A DNA stretch of 64,000 nucleotides, taken from positions 62,001 to 126,000 of the forward strand of contig CAUJDF010000057.1 of the NCBI GenBank assembly GCA_963169045.1, in the 5' to 3' direction. The notes beneath the pieces were generated by a model. It was not told the DNA's origin and did not search any database. It saw only the letters and a program-made list of their open reading frames with translations. Shown here one piece after another: positions 43,228-50,797 of the stretch. The stretch comes from Myxococcota bacterium. Its GTDB lineage: Bacteria > Myxococcota_A > Bradymonadia > UBA7976 > UBA1532. A program made the position numbers and the translations under genes. Numbering within the stretch: position 1 is the stretch's first letter; each line of letters starts with the position of its first letter.

Positions 43228-44631
43228 TCACGGCGCCACCCCCACCCGGGCGAGGCCGCGGCGGCCGCGCTCGCTGTCGGGCTCCCGGGCGAGGCCCTCG
43301 AGCCAGGCGCGGCGGGCGTCGTCGGTCCGGCCGAGCTGCTCGTAGAGCTCGGCGAGCTGGAAGTGCCGCGCCGGCCCCGACGTGACGGCGTTGGCGATCT
43401 CGTAGTGCGCCACGGCGCCGTGCAGGTCGCCGCGCCGCGAGAGGTCGCCGCCCCAGAACCGGTGGTAGTCGAAGAGGGCGTCGCTGCCCCGCAGCGAGAC
43501 CACCATCGCCGCCACGCCCGCCACCTGCAGGCCGGCGCGCAGGAGCGGGCGCGGCACGGGCTTGTCGGCGCGCGGCCAGGCCGCGAAGGCGACGAGCGCG
43601 CCGAGCACGCCCGCCGTCACGCTCGCCCCGGCCACCGGCACGAAGGCCTCGACGAGCGCGGCCGAGACGAGCCCCGCCGCGACCGCTGCCATGATCGCCG
43701 CCCCGCCCTCGATGGGTCGCGCTCGCACCAGCCACTCGAACAGACGCGCGAAGGGGGCCAGCAGGCGTCCGATGGGACGGCCGATGGCGAGGAACCAGCG
43801 ATCGGGGAACAGCAGGATGTAATACAGACCGATCATGTACCAGCTGAACCAGCCGATCTTCAGGTCGATGACCTCCACCAGGCCGTGGAAGATGGGTCCG
43901 CTGAGGCACGCGAGCGGGCGCAGGCGCGGCACCAGGAAGGCGAAGGCCACGAAGTACTGCCAGAGCATGATGGTGTGCGCGGTGAAGGCATAGGCGACCG
44001 ACTCCTCGAGGCCGAGCGAGCCGGTGCAGAAGGACAGAAAGCCGCGCATGGAGTCGGTCTGGATGATCTTGTCCACCGCCCAGCCGTTCATCCAGAACTT
44101 CGTGGTCTTGGTGAGCGCCGTGTAGAAGTAGACGACCGAGATCTCGACGTAGATGAGGCGGGCGGCCCAGGAGCGCACGTGGGTGAGCGTGGGCATGGCA
44201 TGCCCCTCGTCGACCCCGTGCAGGAACTCGTGGGGCAGGAACCAGCAGATGAGCAGGACGAGGCTGATCAGATAGTGGTGCTGATAGCTGTCGGCCTGGC
44301 TCCAGAAGTAGACGCCGCCGTAGATGAACGTCAGCGCCTGCAGCGAACGGCGCGTGGCGATGCCGAGGGCGACGCGCAGGGCGAGGAAGCCGCCGACGAG
44401 GTAGAGCAGCGTGACCAGCGCCTGCGTGGGCACCGGCAACAGCCCGTCGAGGAACGGCAGGTGCGAGACGTTGAAGCCGTTCACGCCGTAGCGCGGCGCG
44501 CGCGGCACCATCAACATCCACATGTCGAAGGCCAGCAGGCCGAAGAAGACGACGCGGAACGTGGTCAGGCGCACGCGCAGCACGTCGTTCTGGTGCCAGA
44601 AGCGGTCCCAGCGTTCGGCAAGCATGTTCAC
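43228..44631 (-). CDS. HTTM (vitamin K carboxylase-like) membrane protein with TPR tail
   Basis: A 467-residue protein with about eleven hydrophobic helices including RVVFFGLLAFDMWML, YVEISVVYFYTALTKTTKFW and HTIMLWQYFVAFAF, matching the HTTM domain shared with vitamin K gamma-glutamyl carboxylase. The C-terminal 80 residues are TPR-like (AVAHYEIANAVTSG, ELYEQLGRTDDARRAWLEG). GTG 44631 overlaps the upstream stop (GTGA) and has GAGGTG five bases before it. The preceding gene carries a segment like the C-terminal part of carboxylase, so the two together may form one complex. Activity unknown. Confidence 0.75.
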   Translation of the reverse strand: MNMLAERWDRFWHQNDVLRVRLTTFRVVFFGLLAFDMWMLMVPRAPRYGVNGFNVSHLPFLDGLLPVPTQALVTLLYLVGGFLALRVALGIATRRSLQALTFIYGGVYFWSQADSYQHHYLISLVLLICWFLPHEFLHGVDEGHAMPTLTHVRSWAARLIYVEISVVYFYTALTKTTKFWMNGWAVDKIIQTDSMRGFLSFCTGSLGLEESVAYAFTAHTIMLWQYFVAFAFLVPRLRPLACLSGPIFHGLVEVIDLKIGWFSWYMIGLYYILLFPDRWFLAIGRPIGRLLAPFARLFEWLVRARPIEGGAAIMAAVAAGLVSAALVEAFVPVAGASVTAGVLGALVAFAAWPRADKPVPRPLLRAGLQVAGVAAMVVSLRGSDALFDYHRFWGGDLSRRGDLHGAVAHYEIANAVTSGPARHFQLAELYEQLGRTDDARRAWLEGLAREPDSERGRRGLARVGVAP

Positions 44632-45788
44632 GGGCGCACCTCACAGAGGTTCAGATCGGCGGGGATGGGACGGCGCGCCTGGCCGTCCGGGTGCGGACAC
44701 GTCAGGTCGACGTAGACCTGGGCGTTGCCGCCCTGGCGCTGGCAGAGGAAGCGGGCGAAGCCTTCGACCACGTCGACGCGGGCGCGCTTCATCAGGCTGA
44801 TCCACACGTCGTGGACGTGGTCCCGCGCGTCGACGGGGGTGCGCTCGGGGCCGGTGGCCCAGGAGACGCTGCAGTCGATCATCCGGATGGGCGAGAACAT
44901 GCGCCACGAGAAGCGCTCGTCGAACTCGTCGTCGGAGACGTAGTAGCGGAGCGGCAGCAGGACCTGCATGGCGACGACCGCGGCGATGAAGACGTTGGCG
45001 AACCGCTTGCGGCCTGAACCGGCGTCGCCGGCGCCCGCGGGGGCCGCCGGTGCCCCGGGGCCTTCGTCGTCGTCGGCGGCGACCGGCAGCGGCGGAGCGG
45101 CGGCGCTCGAGGCCGACAGGGCGGGCGCCGGGGCGGCAACGGACGCGGCGGCGAGCCGGCGCTCGTCGCGCACGACGTCGGACAGCGACCGCAGCACGCC
45201 CGCCGGACAGACGGCGACGCAGTCCCCGCAGCCGGTGCAGCCGGCGTCGTCGAGCGCCCCCTCGCCGCGGAAGCCCATCGACACGCCGGTGCCCCAGCCG
45301 GTGCGGCGGATGACGTCGCGGTCCCCGCACGCGCGGATGCAGCGGTCGCAATGCACGCACGGCGCCGGCAGCACGGCGATGTAGTCGGACGAGCGGTCGA
45401 AGCCGGGACGCGCCGGCGGCGGCGTCCACGGCGCGTCCATGACCCCGTAGTCCCGGGCCAGCGCGTCGACCTCGCAGCCGTCGCGACCGCACGGGCCGCC
45501 GTGCTCGGCGAGCGCCATCTCGACGACGGCGCGCCGGATCGCTGCGAGCCCGTCGCCGTCCGTCCGCACCGCCATGCCCCCCTGGGCGGCGACGTGGCAG
45601 GCGGCGACGGGGCGCGCGCTGCCCTCCACCTCGACCAGGCACATGCGGCATACGGCGCGCGAGGGCAGGCCCGGCACGTGGCAGAGGTGGGGGACGTCCG
45701 CGCCCGCCGCGCGCGCCGCGTCGAGGAGCGTCGCCCCCCGGCGCACGCGGACGGACCGCCCGTCCACGTTCAGCTCGATGGATTGCAT
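44628..45788 (-). CDS. NuoG-like Fe-S protein fused to a carboxylase-like membrane tail
   Basis: A 386-residue protein. Residues 1-85 form a [2Fe-2S] plant-type ferredoxin (CHVPGLPSRAVCRMCL with a further Cys). A short NuoG-type segment (HGGPCGRDGC) and two [4Fe-4S] motifs (CVHCDRCIRACGD, CTGCGDCVAVCP) follow to about residue 215. After an Ala-rich linker comes a helix and LLPLRYYVSDDEFDERFSWRMFSPIRM, resembling the region of vitamin K carboxylase homologs that follows HTTM. It is coupled to RnfD-NuoF upstream and HTTM downstream, so it could route electrons from a flavin to the membrane protein (inference). Confidence 0.8.
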   Translation of the reverse strand: MQSIELNVDGRSVRVRRGATLLDAARAAGADVPHLCHVPGLPSRAVCRMCLVEVEGSARPVAACHVAAQGGMAVRTDGDGLAAIRRAVVEMALAEHGGPCGRDGCEVDALARDYGVMDAPWTPPPARPGFDRSSDYIAVLPAPCVHCDRCIRACGDRDVIRRTGWGTGVSMGFRGEGALDDAGCTGCGDCVAVCPAGVLRSLSDVVRDERRLAAASVAAPAPALSASSAAAPPLPVAADDDEGPGAPAAPAGAGDAGSGRKRFANVFIAAVVAMQVLLPLRYYVSDDEFDERFSWRMFSPIRMIDCSVSWATGPERTPVDARDHVHDVWISLMKRARVDVVEGFARFLCQRQGGNAQVYVDLTCPHPDGQARRPIPADLNLCEVRP

Positions 45789-47902
45789 GCGTCACACCTC
45801 CCCTTCTCGGCGTGGGCGGCCACGGCCTGCGGCCAGTGGCGGATCACGGAAACGACGCGGCCGGGGGCGGCGATCCCCAGGCCGCAGGTCGAAGCGCGGG
45901 CGAGCACCGCCGACAGGGTGGCGATGCGCGCGCGTCCGACGTCGTCGAGCGCGCCGTCGGCGAGGGCGCCCCACAGGCGCGCGAGGTCGCCGGTGCCCAC
46001 GCGGCACGGCGTGCAGCGGCCGCAGGACTCGTCCCGGAAGAAGCGGGCCGCGGTGAGCGCCTCGCGGACGACGCACTCGCCGGCGTCGAGCACGCGCACG
46101 GCGCCCGTGCCGATCGACGCGCCGGCCTCGGCGAGCGCGCGGGCCTCGAACGGTGTGTCGATGGCGTCGGGCGGCAACAGACCGCCGGACCAACCGCCGA
46201 CCGCGAAGCCACCGAGGCGCGCGTCGTCGCACAAGCCCCCGCCGCGGCTCAGGATGTCGCGCAGCGGCGTCCCCGGCTCGACCTCGTACACGCCCGGGTG
46301 CCGCACGGCGCCCGAGAGCGAGACGAGGCGCGGGGGCGCGCGATCCGAGCCGAGCACCGCGGGCAGCCAGGCGAGCGTCTCCACGTTCTGGACGACGGTG
46401 GGGCGGCCGTCGAGGCCCCGCTCGGACGGATACGGCGGCCGCGGGTGCGCCTCGACGCGGCCGCCGGCCAGGAAGTCGAGCAGCGCGGTCTCCTCGCCGG
46501 CCACGTAGCGGCCGGGGCCGCGCCGGATCTCGCACGCGGGGAGCGGGCCGGCCTCGTGCCGCAGGTCGACGAGCGCGTGCTCGAGGGCGCGCGCGCCGGC
46601 GTGGAAGGCCGGATCGAGGACGAAGACCACGCGGTCCGCGCCGAGCACCGTGGCGGCGATCATCGCGCCCTCGGCGACCGAGGCGGCGTGGTGTTGCAGC
46701 AGGTAGCGGTCCTTGAAGGTCTCCGGCTCGCCCTCCTGGCCGTTGACGACGAGGACGCGCGGCCCCGGATGGCGCAGGGCGGCGGCCCACTTGTCGGCAA
46801 CGGGGAAGCCGGCGCCGCCGCAGCCGCGCAGGCCGGAGGCGCGCACCTTCGCGAGGGCCGCGGCGGGATCGAGGCGGACCCCGTCGAGGACGCGCGGCGC
46901 CGGCAGCACGGTCAGGCCCGGGCCGGCGGGCAGCGACTCGGTCCGACCGTGCTCGTCGGGGAGCGAGGCGGCGAGGGGCGTCATCGTGACGGGGCGGGCG
47001 CGGCGCGGCCGGGCGAAACGGTCGAGCGCGGGCGTGGCGGCGTTCATGATCAGGACGCCCCACATCTCCGCGCCGGGGATCGACGTGTAGAGGCGGCCGA
47101 AGACGCCGATCGCGGCGGCGCCGAAGCCGAACGCGAGGCCGCCGATGCGGGTCTGGGGCGCGGTCACCGGGTCGGTGGCGAAGAACGCGGCGTTCAGGAG
47201 GGTGGCACTGCCAAGCAGGTAGATGGCGGGGTCGAGCAGCCAGGGCGCGTGCCCCGCGACCTGCGTCGTCGCCGGCAGGAACGCGACGAGCACCGGCGCG
47301 GTGACGAGCAGGGCCAGCGGCGCCTCGCGCTTGAGCGCCACCACGCCGATCATCAGCGCCGCGACGAGGCCGAGCAGCAGCGCGCTCGTCTCGCCGATGG
47401 CGCCGCCGCGCGCGCCGGCGAGCAGGTCCCAGACGGCGGGGCTGACGAAGCCGCCGGCCTCCTTGGCGAGCGGGCTCGCGGCGCTGACCGCGTCGGGCGC
47501 CGCCTTCACCACCGGCTCGAAGACCTCGAGGACCGCGACGGCCGCGCGCCCGAAGGCCGCGGGGTTGAAGAGGTTGCGGCCGAGGCGCGGCAGGCGCCAC
47601 TTGCCGGGCAGCTCGGCGACGAGGGCGCCGACGACGATGAAGGGCAGCGGTGTGTCGGCCTTGAGCGTGAGGCCGAGCAGCAGGCCGGTGATGACGCTCC
47701 CCGGGTTGAACCAGCGGAAGGGCGCGCCGGCCAGCGCGCGCGGGACGATGCCCGCCGCCATCGTGAGCGCGATGGAGAACGCGAGCACGAGGGCGGCGCG
47801 CGGTCCGCCGCCGAGGACGCCGAGCAGCGCCACCGGCGCGAGCAGGGCGATCGCCGCGCCCCGTGCGCCGAGGCGGGCGCGCCACTTCGCCCCCGGGATC
47901 AT
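45770..47902 (-). CDS. RnfD/NqrB-NuoF fusion protein
   Basis: A 710-residue protein. Residues about 1-300 are an RnfD/NqrB-type membrane part with FNPAAFGRAAV, GSATLLNAAFFATDPVTAP and GVLIMNAATPALD. Residues about 330-700 are a NuoF-like flavin and Fe-S part: SGLRGCGGAGFPVADKW (FMN loop), VVNGQEGEPETFKDRY, a slot for NAD or another donor, and the [4Fe-4S] motif ESCGRCTPCRVG with a later Cys. It resembles RnfC plus RnfD fused in one chain, and should move electrons between a soluble donor and membrane quinone or the next protein. The ATG at 47902 overlaps the pentaheme gene stop. Confidence 0.85.
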   Translation of the reverse strand: MIPGAKWRARLGARGAAIALLAPVALLGVLGGGPRAALVLAFSIALTMAAGIVPRALAGAPFRWFNPGSVITGLLLGLTLKADTPLPFIVVGALVAELPGKWRLPRLGRNLFNPAAFGRAAVAVLEVFEPVVKAAPDAVSAASPLAKEAGGFVSPAVWDLLAGARGGAIGETSALLLGLVAALMIGVVALKREAPLALLVTAPVLVAFLPATTQVAGHAPWLLDPAIYLLGSATLLNAAFFATDPVTAPQTRIGGLAFGFGAAAIGVFGRLYTSIPGAEMWGVLIMNAATPALDRFARPRRARPVTMTPLAASLPDEHGRTESLPAGPGLTVLPAPRVLDGVRLDPAAALAKVRASGLRGCGGAGFPVADKWAAALRHPGPRVLVVNGQEGEPETFKDRYLLQHHAASVAEGAMIAATVLGADRVVFVLDPAFHAGARALEHALVDLRHEAGPLPACEIRRGPGRYVAGEETALLDFLAGGRVEAHPRPPYPSERGLDGRPTVVQNVETLAWLPAVLGSDRAPPRLVSLSGAVRHPGVYEVEPGTPLRDILSRGGGLCDDARLGGFAVGGWSGGLLPPDAIDTPFEARALAEAGASIGTGAVRVLDAGECVVREALTAARFFRDESCGRCTPCRVGTGDLARLWGALADGALDDVGRARIATLSAVLARASTCGLGIAAPGRVVSVIRHWPQAVAAHAEKGRCDACNPSS

Positions 47903-48378
47903 GGCAGCACCTCCTGCCACGGCGTGTCCTGCGTCCAGGCGGCGCTCTGGCGCGGGGCATGGCATCCGGCGCACTCGGTGACGACGTCGGTATGGCACGT
48001 GGCGCAGGCCGAAGGGCGCAGGCGGCCGAGGAGCGCGTGTCGGCGAGCGTCGTCGTCGCCGCCGATCGGGCGCCGGAAGCCTTCGGTGTGCGTGTCCGGC
48101 GGCAGCGCATGGCAGTCACGACACTCGTCGACCGTGTGGCACGACAGACAGCGCTCGGGGCGGGCCTGCGGCGCGCGCCCGTGGGTCGTCGCCCAGGCGG
48201 GATCGGCGTGGTACTGCGGATGCGCGCCGGCGATGGCGTCGTCCTGGTGGCACTGGGCGCAGTCGCCGCGGGCCCAGCGCTCGGCGGGCAGCGGCGGGTG
48301 GTCGCCGCCGGCGCGCAGGGCGCGGGCGCCCATGACGACGAGCAGCACGGCGGCGAGGATGAGCGCGAGCCCCTTCAC
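47899..48378 (-). CDS. pentaheme c-type cytochrome
   Basis: A 159-residue protein with an N-terminal hydrophobic anchor (GLALILAAVLLVVMGARAL) and five CXXCH motifs: CAQCH, CLSCH, CRDCH, CATCH, CAGCH. It starts at GTG 48378 overlapping the upstream stop (GTGA) with GGAGGG before it. Situated between the SUMF1-fold genes and the RnfD-NuoF fusion, it probably carries electrons in the periplasm between a membrane module and the larger multiheme proteins. Confidence 0.88.
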   Translation of the reverse strand: MKGLALILAAVLLVVMGARALRAGGDHPPLPAERWARGDCAQCHQDDAIAGAHPQYHADPAWATTHGRAPQARPERCLSCHTVDECRDCHALPPDTHTEGFRRPIGGDDDARRHALLGRLRPSACATCHTDVVTECAGCHAPRQSAAWTQDTPWQEVLP

Positions 48379-49997
48379 GTGCCCTCCGCGTCGGTGGCGC
48401 AACGAAAGCCGAGGTCGAAGGCGCGAAAGTCGGGCGCCCGGTACTGTCCGGCACCGCCGCGCACGCCGCTCGGCGGGCTGACGGCGCTGCCGCCGGCGAC
48501 GAAGCCCTCCTCCGTCCACTCGGCGACGTTGCCGGCGAGGTGGAGGGCGCCGGACGGCGCGGCGCCCCCGGCGAAGGAGTCGGCCGGGGCCGCGTAGGTG
48601 TATCCGTCGCGCTCGCCCCACTTCTCGCCCCCGGTGTTGGCGCGGCGCCAGTCCCAGGCGTCGCCCCAGGGCCAGCGGCGGCCATCGGCGCCCCGCGCCG
48701 CCTTCTCGTGCTCGCGGCGCGTGGGCAGGCGCTTGCCGGCCCAGCGGGCGAACGCGTAGGCGTCCCACCAGTCCACGCCGACGACCGGGTCGCCCGGGCG
48801 GCGGAAGGTGCCCGCGTCGAAGGGCGCGACGCGCGCCGCGGGCGAGTCGCGGAAGAGCGCGGCGCGGTACTCGCGCCAGTAGCGGGGCGTGTGGTCCTTG
48901 TCGGCGGGCTCGGCGGGGTGGCAGTGCGCGTGCGGGTCGTCGCGCGTGCTCTCGAGGAAGCGGCCGTAGGCGGCGTTCGTGACCTCGGTGCGGTCGATGC
49001 GGAAGGCGGCGAGCGTGTCGGCGGCGCGGTCGTCGCCCGTCCGGAACGGGCCCGCCTCGACGCGGACGAGCGCGCCGGCCTCGGGGCGCTGGGCGCCCAC
49101 GGCGGGTGTCGTCGGCGGCGTGGTGCGGTCCGGCGGCGGGGGCGCGTCGCCGGCGACGGGGACGCCGCTCGGCAGCAGGCACGGCGGCGCGCCGCAAGGG
49201 GGCGAGACGGCTGGGGTTTCCGCGACGGCCGGCGCGGCGGGACACAGTCGGCCGGGCCAGCCGGGGGTGCGGTGCTCGCCGCCGTCGCGGTCGACCACGA
49301 GCGCCTCGACGCCGGCAGGGAGCCGGGCGAGGCCGGCGCGCACCGGGCCGTCGCAGAGGTCGTGCGCGACGAGCGCGACGTCGGGCTCGGGGGCGCCGAC
49401 GACGAAGGCGCGGCGACACTCGCCGGCGCCGTCGGCCTGGGCGAGGGCGCCGTCGGTGAGCGCGCCGGCGGCGAGGGCGCGGTCGGGCCACTGCGGGTGG
49501 AAGAGCGTCACCGCCGAAGCGCCCCGGACGTACACCAGCGCCAGGACGTCCGTGCTCGTGCTCGCGCTCGTCCCGGTGACGGCGACGCGGATGTCGCCGC
49601 CGCCCTCGGCGAGGGCGTCGAACGCCGTCCGCGCGGCGCCGCCCAGCAGCCGCGCCCGGTCCGGCCCGCGGGCCGGGCTCTCGACCGCGGGGCCGCGGGC
49701 CGTCGTCGGGCGCTGCGGCGCCTCCGCGAACCCGCGCAGCCGCCGCGCCGCGACCGCCGTCGCGAGGGCCGCGCGATCCGCCTCTCCGGCGACCTCGAGC
49801 GTGAACGCCGCCCCCAGAACCACGAGCTCGCGCCGCGTCCGCTCCCCCTCGCGTCTCGCGGGCGGCAGCGCCGGCGCCGTCGCCCGGACGACCACCGCGG
49901 GCGCGGGCGCGGGCGCGGGCCGGAGCGCGTTCCACGTCAGCGCGAGGCCCACCCCGACGACGAACACCAGCAGCGCCGCGCGGCGCTGCGCGCTCAC
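48375..49997 (-). CDS. SUMF1-fold protein with N-terminal helix
   Basis: A 540-residue protein. A single N-terminal helix (RRAALLVFVVGVGLALTWNA) is followed by about 270 residues of Ala/Pro-rich sequence with a TPM-like or lectin-like segment, then a SUMF1 domain from residue 300: FRIDRTEVTNAAYGRFLE, DAYAFARWAGKRLPTRREHE, WPWGDAWDWRRAN, ALHLAGNVAEWTEEG and LGFRCATDA. No FGE catalytic Cys pair is seen at the C-terminal end. It begins at GTG 49997 overlapping the previous stop, and its stop overlaps the pentaheme gene. It may help assemble or anchor the cluster's cytochromes (inference). Confidence 0.72.
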   Translation of the reverse strand: MSAQRRAALLVFVVGVGLALTWNALRPAPAPAPAVVVRATAPALPPARREGERTRRELVVLGAAFTLEVAGEADRAALATAVAARRLRGFAEAPQRPTTARGPAVESPARGPDRARLLGGAARTAFDALAEGGGDIRVAVTGTSASTSTDVLALVYVRGASAVTLFHPQWPDRALAAGALTDGALAQADGAGECRRAFVVGAPEPDVALVAHDLCDGPVRAGLARLPAGVEALVVDRDGGEHRTPGWPGRLCPAAPAVAETPAVSPPCGAPPCLLPSGVPVAGDAPPPPDRTTPPTTPAVGAQRPEAGALVRVEAGPFRTGDDRAADTLAAFRIDRTEVTNAAYGRFLESTRDDPHAHCHPAEPADKDHTPRYWREYRAALFRDSPAARVAPFDAGTFRRPGDPVVGVDWWDAYAFARWAGKRLPTRREHEKAARGADGRRWPWGDAWDWRRANTGGEKWGERDGYTYAAPADSFAGGAAPSGALHLAGNVAEWTEEGFVAGGSAVSPPSGVRGGAGQYRAPDFRAFDLGFRCATDAEGT

Positions 49998-50797
49998 GGC
50001 GTCCCTCCCGAGAGCGACAGCGCGCAGCGGAAGCCGACGTCGTCGTAGAAGTGCCGCGGGTTCTCGGCGCCGCGCCGCGCCCGGCGCGCGTGCTCCGCGC
50101 CCGCCGACGCCCAGCCGCCGCCGCGGACCACCCGCCGCGTCGAACGCTCGTTGCCGGGCACCGCGCCCGCCGCCACGAAGCGCGCCTCGGGCGCCGCGCC
50201 GGCGTCCGGACCGCGCGGATCGGCCGCGCCGTCCAGCGTCGCGTACGCGTACCGGTCGTAGTGATCGGCCACCCATTCGCGGACGTTGCCGCCGAGGTTG
50301 AGCACGCCGAGCGCCGTGCGGTCGAAGCTCGACGAGGCCGCCGCGGGCCCCGCCGACGGGGCGCGGTCCGCGATCGCGCGGCCCGGCTCGAACACCGGGC
50401 CCCAGGGATAGCGGTGCGGCCCGGCGGCCACCTCCCACTCGGCCTCGGTCGGCAGTCGGCGGCCCGCCCAGCGCGCGTAGGCGTCGGCGTCCTCCCACGT
50501 GACGAAGCGGACGGGCAGGTCCTCGCCCCCGGGCGGGAAGCCGCGCATCCACGGCCCGCGCGGGCGGTAACCGCTGGTCCGCACGAAGGCGGCGAAGCGC
50601 GCGTTCGTCACCTCGGTGCGGTCGATCAGGAAGGCCGACAGGCGCACGCGCACGGCGGGGCGCTCGTCGTAGCGTCCCGCCGCGTCGCCGATCGTGTATT
50701 CGCCCGCGTCGATCCGCACCATCTCGGCGCCGTCGACCGGCGACACGACGCGGCCGTCCCCCGTCGGGGTCAACAGGAGCGCGACGAGCAGCCACAT
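49994..50797 (-). CDS. SUMF1-fold protein, exported
   Basis: A 267-residue protein with a short signal peptide (WLLVALLLTPTGDG) and a complete SUMF1-type fold: MVRIDAGEYTIGDAAGRYDE, IDRTEVTNARFAAFV, DAYARWAGRRLPTEAEWE, ALGVLNLGGNVREWVAD and GFRCALSLSG. The Cys residues used by true formylglycine-generating enzymes are missing, as in NirV. The ATG at 50797 overlaps the stop of the upstream beta-propeller cytochrome, so it follows that protein in the same operon. Confidence 0.8.
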   Translation of the reverse strand: MWLLVALLLTPTGDGRVVSPVDGAEMVRIDAGEYTIGDAAGRYDERPAVRVRLSAFLIDRTEVTNARFAAFVRTSGYRPRGPWMRGFPPGGEDLPVRFVTWEDADAYARWAGRRLPTEAEWEVAAGPHRYPWGPVFEPGRAIADRAPSAGPAAASSSFDRTALGVLNLGGNVREWVADHYDRYAYATLDGAADPRGPDAGAAPEARFVAAGAVPGNERSTRRVVRGGGWASAGAEHARRARRGAENPRHFYDDVGFRCALSLSGGTP

